Assembly (NCBI GenBank): GCA_947165745.1
Contig: CAMVBO010000076.1
Span: forward strand, 1-7,313
Direction of reading: 5' to 3'
Length of the DNA: 7,313 nucleotides
From: an uncultured Clostridia bacterium
Lineage (GTDB): Bacteria > Bacillota_A > Clostridia > Christensenellales > Aristaeellaceae
Under the pieces are notes generated by a model that worked only from the letters and a program-made list of their open reading frames with translations, was not told the origin of the DNA and did not search any database. The position numbers and the translations under genes were made by a program. This document shows, in pieces, positions 5,614 through 7,313 of the stretch (its first letter is position 1; each line of letters opens with the position of its first letter).

Positions 5614-6729
5614 ATGGTCAAAAACGATTATCGCCGGGCGTTTATCATGCTGCGGGCGGCCAAACCGGGCTTCGGCGGCCATGTGAGGCTTGAGAAGCGG
5701 GCGCTGACCGGCAATATGTACTTCATTGTCACCGCGCCGGAGGGAACCGGGCCGTTGCAAGCCGCGCTGGCGGGCCAGCGGGACGGGCAATACTACGCCG
5801 CGCCCCTGGGCGCCCTGTCCCGGGACCGGCGGGGACAGCTGACGCTGGCGGCCCAGTTCGATCCCCGCGCCATCGACGGGCGGCCCCTGGAGGCCTACGC
5901 CTGGGTGGCCGTGGCGGAGGCCGGCGAGCCGTGCGCCCTGGCGCTCACCGGCAACGTGGAGGGCTCCCGGGAGGTGGACCTCGCCGCGCTCGCCCGGGCC
6001 GTCTGCGCGCTGTACGCCCAGCCCGTCGCCCCCGCGCCGGACGCGGCGCCGATGGCCGGGGACCCGCCCGCCGCGGACCTGCCCGCGCCAGGCGAGTTGC
6101 CCCTGCCGGAGCTTTCCATCCTGGAAATCACGCCGGAAGCGTCGTTCCAGGCTGTCACCCCGGAAGCGCCGACCACAGCGGAAGCGCCGCCCGCGGCGGA
6201 AGCACCGACCACAGCGGAAGCGCCGCCCGCAGCGGAAACCCCTGTGCCGGCGGTCTCCCCGGAGAGCGACGTGAAGATCTATACCCGCGTCCGTTCCCGG
6301 GCGTCGGAGGTCCCGGGCGCCGTGCCCGCCAACGCCGAGGCGGTCGCCGGGGCTACGCGGGAGACGGTCGAAGCTTCGGAAGCCGTGGAAGCCGCGCCCC
6401 CGGACTGCCAGACGCGCCCCACCGCCGCCCAGGCACTGGGGCTGGACATCACGAGCCCCTGGGCCGAACCTGCGGAGCCGCTGCGGCGGCTGTTCGCCAC
6501 CCAGGCCCCGACAGACTCGACACTGGGCGGCTACACCTGCGTCCAGGCCATCCTCCCCACTGCCACCGGTGTCGAGCGCGGCCTCATCGGCATCAGGGCG
6601 GCGGACGGGCGGATCACCGGCATCCGCTATGCCGTGCCGGGCCGCTACGCCCCCGAGCCCCCCGCCGGGCTGGACGACTACACCTGGAACGACGCGGGCT
6701 ACTGGGTGCTGGATATCGGCGTGAGCTGA
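5614..6729 (+). CDS. Two-block protein of unknown function with a Pro/Ala/Glu linker
   Basis: The 371-residue product has an N-terminal block of about 135 residues that looks folded and beta-rich (AFIMLRAAKPGFGGHVRLEK, then LTGNMYFIVTAPEG, ending in LAALARAVCALYA). A disordered linker follows at about 138-295, rich in Pro, Ala and Glu, with two exact 12-residue repeats at 184-207. The C-terminal block, about 303-371, carries GGYTCVQAILP, GLIGIRAADGRITGIRYAVP and YAPEPPAGLDDYTW...GYWVLDIG. From memory, uncharacterised clostridial proteins share this plan, including the VPGxYxxxPPxGxxxYxW...GYW ending, but I can name no function. There is no signal peptide or membrane helix, so it is probably cytoplasmic. 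The start at 5614 is set by AGGAGG. An intrinsic terminator follows the stop directly, so this gene ends its transcript. Co-transcription with the gene at 5092 is plausible. Confidence 0.8.
   Translation: MVKNDYRRAFIMLRAAKPGFGGHVRLEKRALTGNMYFIVTAPEGTGPLQAALAGQRDGQYYAAPLGALSRDRRGQLTLAAQFDPRAIDGRPLEAYAWVAVAEAGEPCALALTGNVEGSREVDLAALARAVCALYAQPVAPAPDAAPMAGDPPAADLPAPGELPLPELSILEITPEASFQAVTPEAPTTAEAPPAAEAPTTAEAPPAAETPVPAVSPESDVKIYTRVRSRASEVPGAVPANAEAVAGATRETVEASEAVEAAPPDCQTRPTAAQALGLDITSPWAEPAEPLRRLFATQAPTDSTLGGYTCVQAILPTATGVERGLIGIRAADGRITGIRYAVPGRYAPEPPAGLDDYTWNDAGYWVLDIGVS
6163..6234 (+). repeat. Two 36-bp tandem repeats in the linker coding region
   Basis: The 12-residue unit EAPTTAEAPPAA occurs twice back to back, with only a few synonymous differences between the DNA copies. 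Each unit is itself a near doubling of (E)AP(T/P)(T/A)A. The near identity indicates recent duplication by slippage or recombination. Confidence 0.85.
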
Positions 6730-6736
6730 ACGATCT

Positions 6737-6777
6737 GGGGCGGTCTCAAAACGAATGCTTGAGACAGCCCCCTTTTT
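6737..6777 (+). terminator. Intrinsic terminator after the 371-residue gene
   Basis: The arm 6737-6749 (ggggcggtctcaa) pairs with 6759-6771 over 12 of 13 positions, with one mismatch and a 9-nt loop, followed by a cytosine and TTTTT (6773-6777). It begins seven bases after the stop codon. The core GTCTCAA...TTGAGAC-GCCC is shared with the hairpin at 2552-2588. Confidence 0.9.
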
Positions 6778-6808
6778 GCGTGGGCGGCCCACAATTAACA
6801 TTTACACG

Positions 6809-6837
6809 TTGAAACACCCGCCAAAATCTGCTAACCT
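6809..6837 (+). promoter_or_regulatory. Candidate promoter for glycyl-tRNA synthetase
   Basis: TTGAAA (6809-6814) is followed after 17 bases by TAACCT (6832-6837), a good -35 with a weak -10. The leader would be about 50 nt and holds a small hairpin GGGCG-gatt-CGCCC (6849-6862). There is no room for a T-box riboswitch downstream of it. Confidence 0.4.
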
Positions 6838-6891
6838 TTATAGGAAACGGGCGGATTCGCCCCCAAAATAATGATAAAGAGGGTTACCGGA

Positions 6892-7313
6892 ATGGCGAAG
6901 CTGACAATGGACAAGCTGGTGGCGCTGTGCAAGAACCGCGGCTACATCTTCGCGGGCTCGGAGATCTACGGCGGCCTGGCGAACACCTGGGATTACGGCC
7001 CCCTGGGCGTGGAATTCAAGAACAACGTGAAGAAGGCCTGGTGGCGCAAGTTCGTGCAGGAGAGCCCCTACAACACGGGCCTGGACTGCGCGATCCTGAT
7101 GAACCGCGAGGTGTGGGTGGCCAGCGGCCACGTGGGCGGCTTCAACGACCCGCTGATGGACTGCAAGGCCTGCAAGGCCCGCTTCCGCGCCGACAAGCTG
7201 ATCGAGGACTTCACCAAGGGCGAGGAGACCGGTGACGGCTGGACCAACGGCGAGTTGGAGAGCTTCATCGCCGAACATGACATCGTCTGCCCCGTGTGCG
7301 GCAAGAAGGACTT
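6892..7313 (+). CDS. glyS: Glycine--tRNA ligase, alpha2 type, N-terminal part (3' truncated)
   Basis: Class II aminoacyl-tRNA synthetase (EC 6.1.1.14) that charges tRNA-Gly with glycine in the cytoplasm. The 140 codons present are the N-terminal third of a protein normally about 460 residues long. Diagnostic segments are [18 protein letters not shown] at 22-39, NNVKKAWW at 44-51, and motif-1-type [13 protein letters not shown] at 75-87. Two CxxC pairs, C91/C94 and C133/C136, fit the zinc-binding insertion of this family. This is the homodimeric single-chain enzyme, not the alpha/beta heterotetramer (glyQ plus glyS) of most proteobacteria; the gene is also called glyQS. The start at 6892 is preferred because AGAGGG (6878-6883) lies eight bases upstream; an in-frame ATG at 6871 has no such site. 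It is a separate transcription unit after the terminator at 6737-6777. Confidence 0.96.
   Translation, partial: MAKLTMDKLVALCKNRGYIFAGSEIYGGLANTWDYGPLGVEFKNNVKKAWWRKFVQESPYNTGLDCAILMNREVWVASGHVGGFNDPLMDCKACKARFRADKLIEDFTKGEETGDGWTNGELESFIAEHDIVCPVCGKKD

Noticed and set aside
5089..6801. A 570-codon minus-strand open frame, Arg and Gly rich
   Set aside because: It spans two real plus-strand genes, the hairpin and a terminator, has no family resemblance, and has the composition typical of antisense of GC-rich coding DNA.
6871..6891. Earlier in-frame ATG for glycyl-tRNA synthetase
   Set aside because: It has no Shine-Dalgarno sequence, and its codons overlap the AGAGGG site that serves the ATG at 6892, where the family normally begins.

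Overview
The window comes from a GC-rich bacterium, most likely a Bacillota/Clostridia member. The evidence is a single-chain (alpha2-type) glycyl-tRNA synthetase, strong AGGAGG ribosome binding sites (one of them serving a TTG start), short intrinsic terminators, and a MATE transporter and glycerol kinase of clostridial type. A placement near the Christensenellales is a guess from the feel of the proteins. No plasmid, phage or transposase gene is visible.

Layout. Positions 1-819 (+) hold the C-terminal half of a MATE-family exporter, cut by the window edge and probably carrying a frame disruption in its first ~60 bases. Positions 820-1034 are a non-coding spacer between convergent genes, filled by a composite repeat: a near-perfect 20-bp inverted repeat flanked by heptamer-like tracts. 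Glycerol kinase (glpK) lies at 1035-2525 (-). An intrinsic terminator hairpin at 2552-2588 separates it from a long minus-strand gene, 2602-4893, that encodes an extremely acidic, low-complexity 763-residue protein with one membrane segment near its C-terminus. That gene contains an internal start with a perfect Shine-Dalgarno sequence at 3756, so it may make two products or be a fusion of two genes. It has a convincing promoter at 4955-4983.

Divergently from it, on the plus strand, run a 128-residue Pro/Ala-rich small protein (5092-5478, TTG start), a 64-nt long hairpin with no U-tract (5500-5563), and a 371-residue protein with two folded-looking ends joined by a Pro/Ala/Glu linker (5614-6729). 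The latter ends at an intrinsic terminator (6737-6777) related in sequence to the one at 2552-2588. The window closes with the first 140 codons of glycyl-tRNA synthetase (6892 onward).

Four parts are ordinary: the transporter, glpK, glyS and the signals around them. The block at 2602-6729 is the part worth attention: three unrecognised genes rich in disordered, repetitive sequence, sitting between two housekeeping genes. The divergent pair share an 18-bp/6-residue repeat with the same xAx(P/S)Vx pattern and both begin Met-Ser-Asn. I do not assign a function to any of the three; a surface, membrane-organising or condensate-type role for the acidic protein is only inference.
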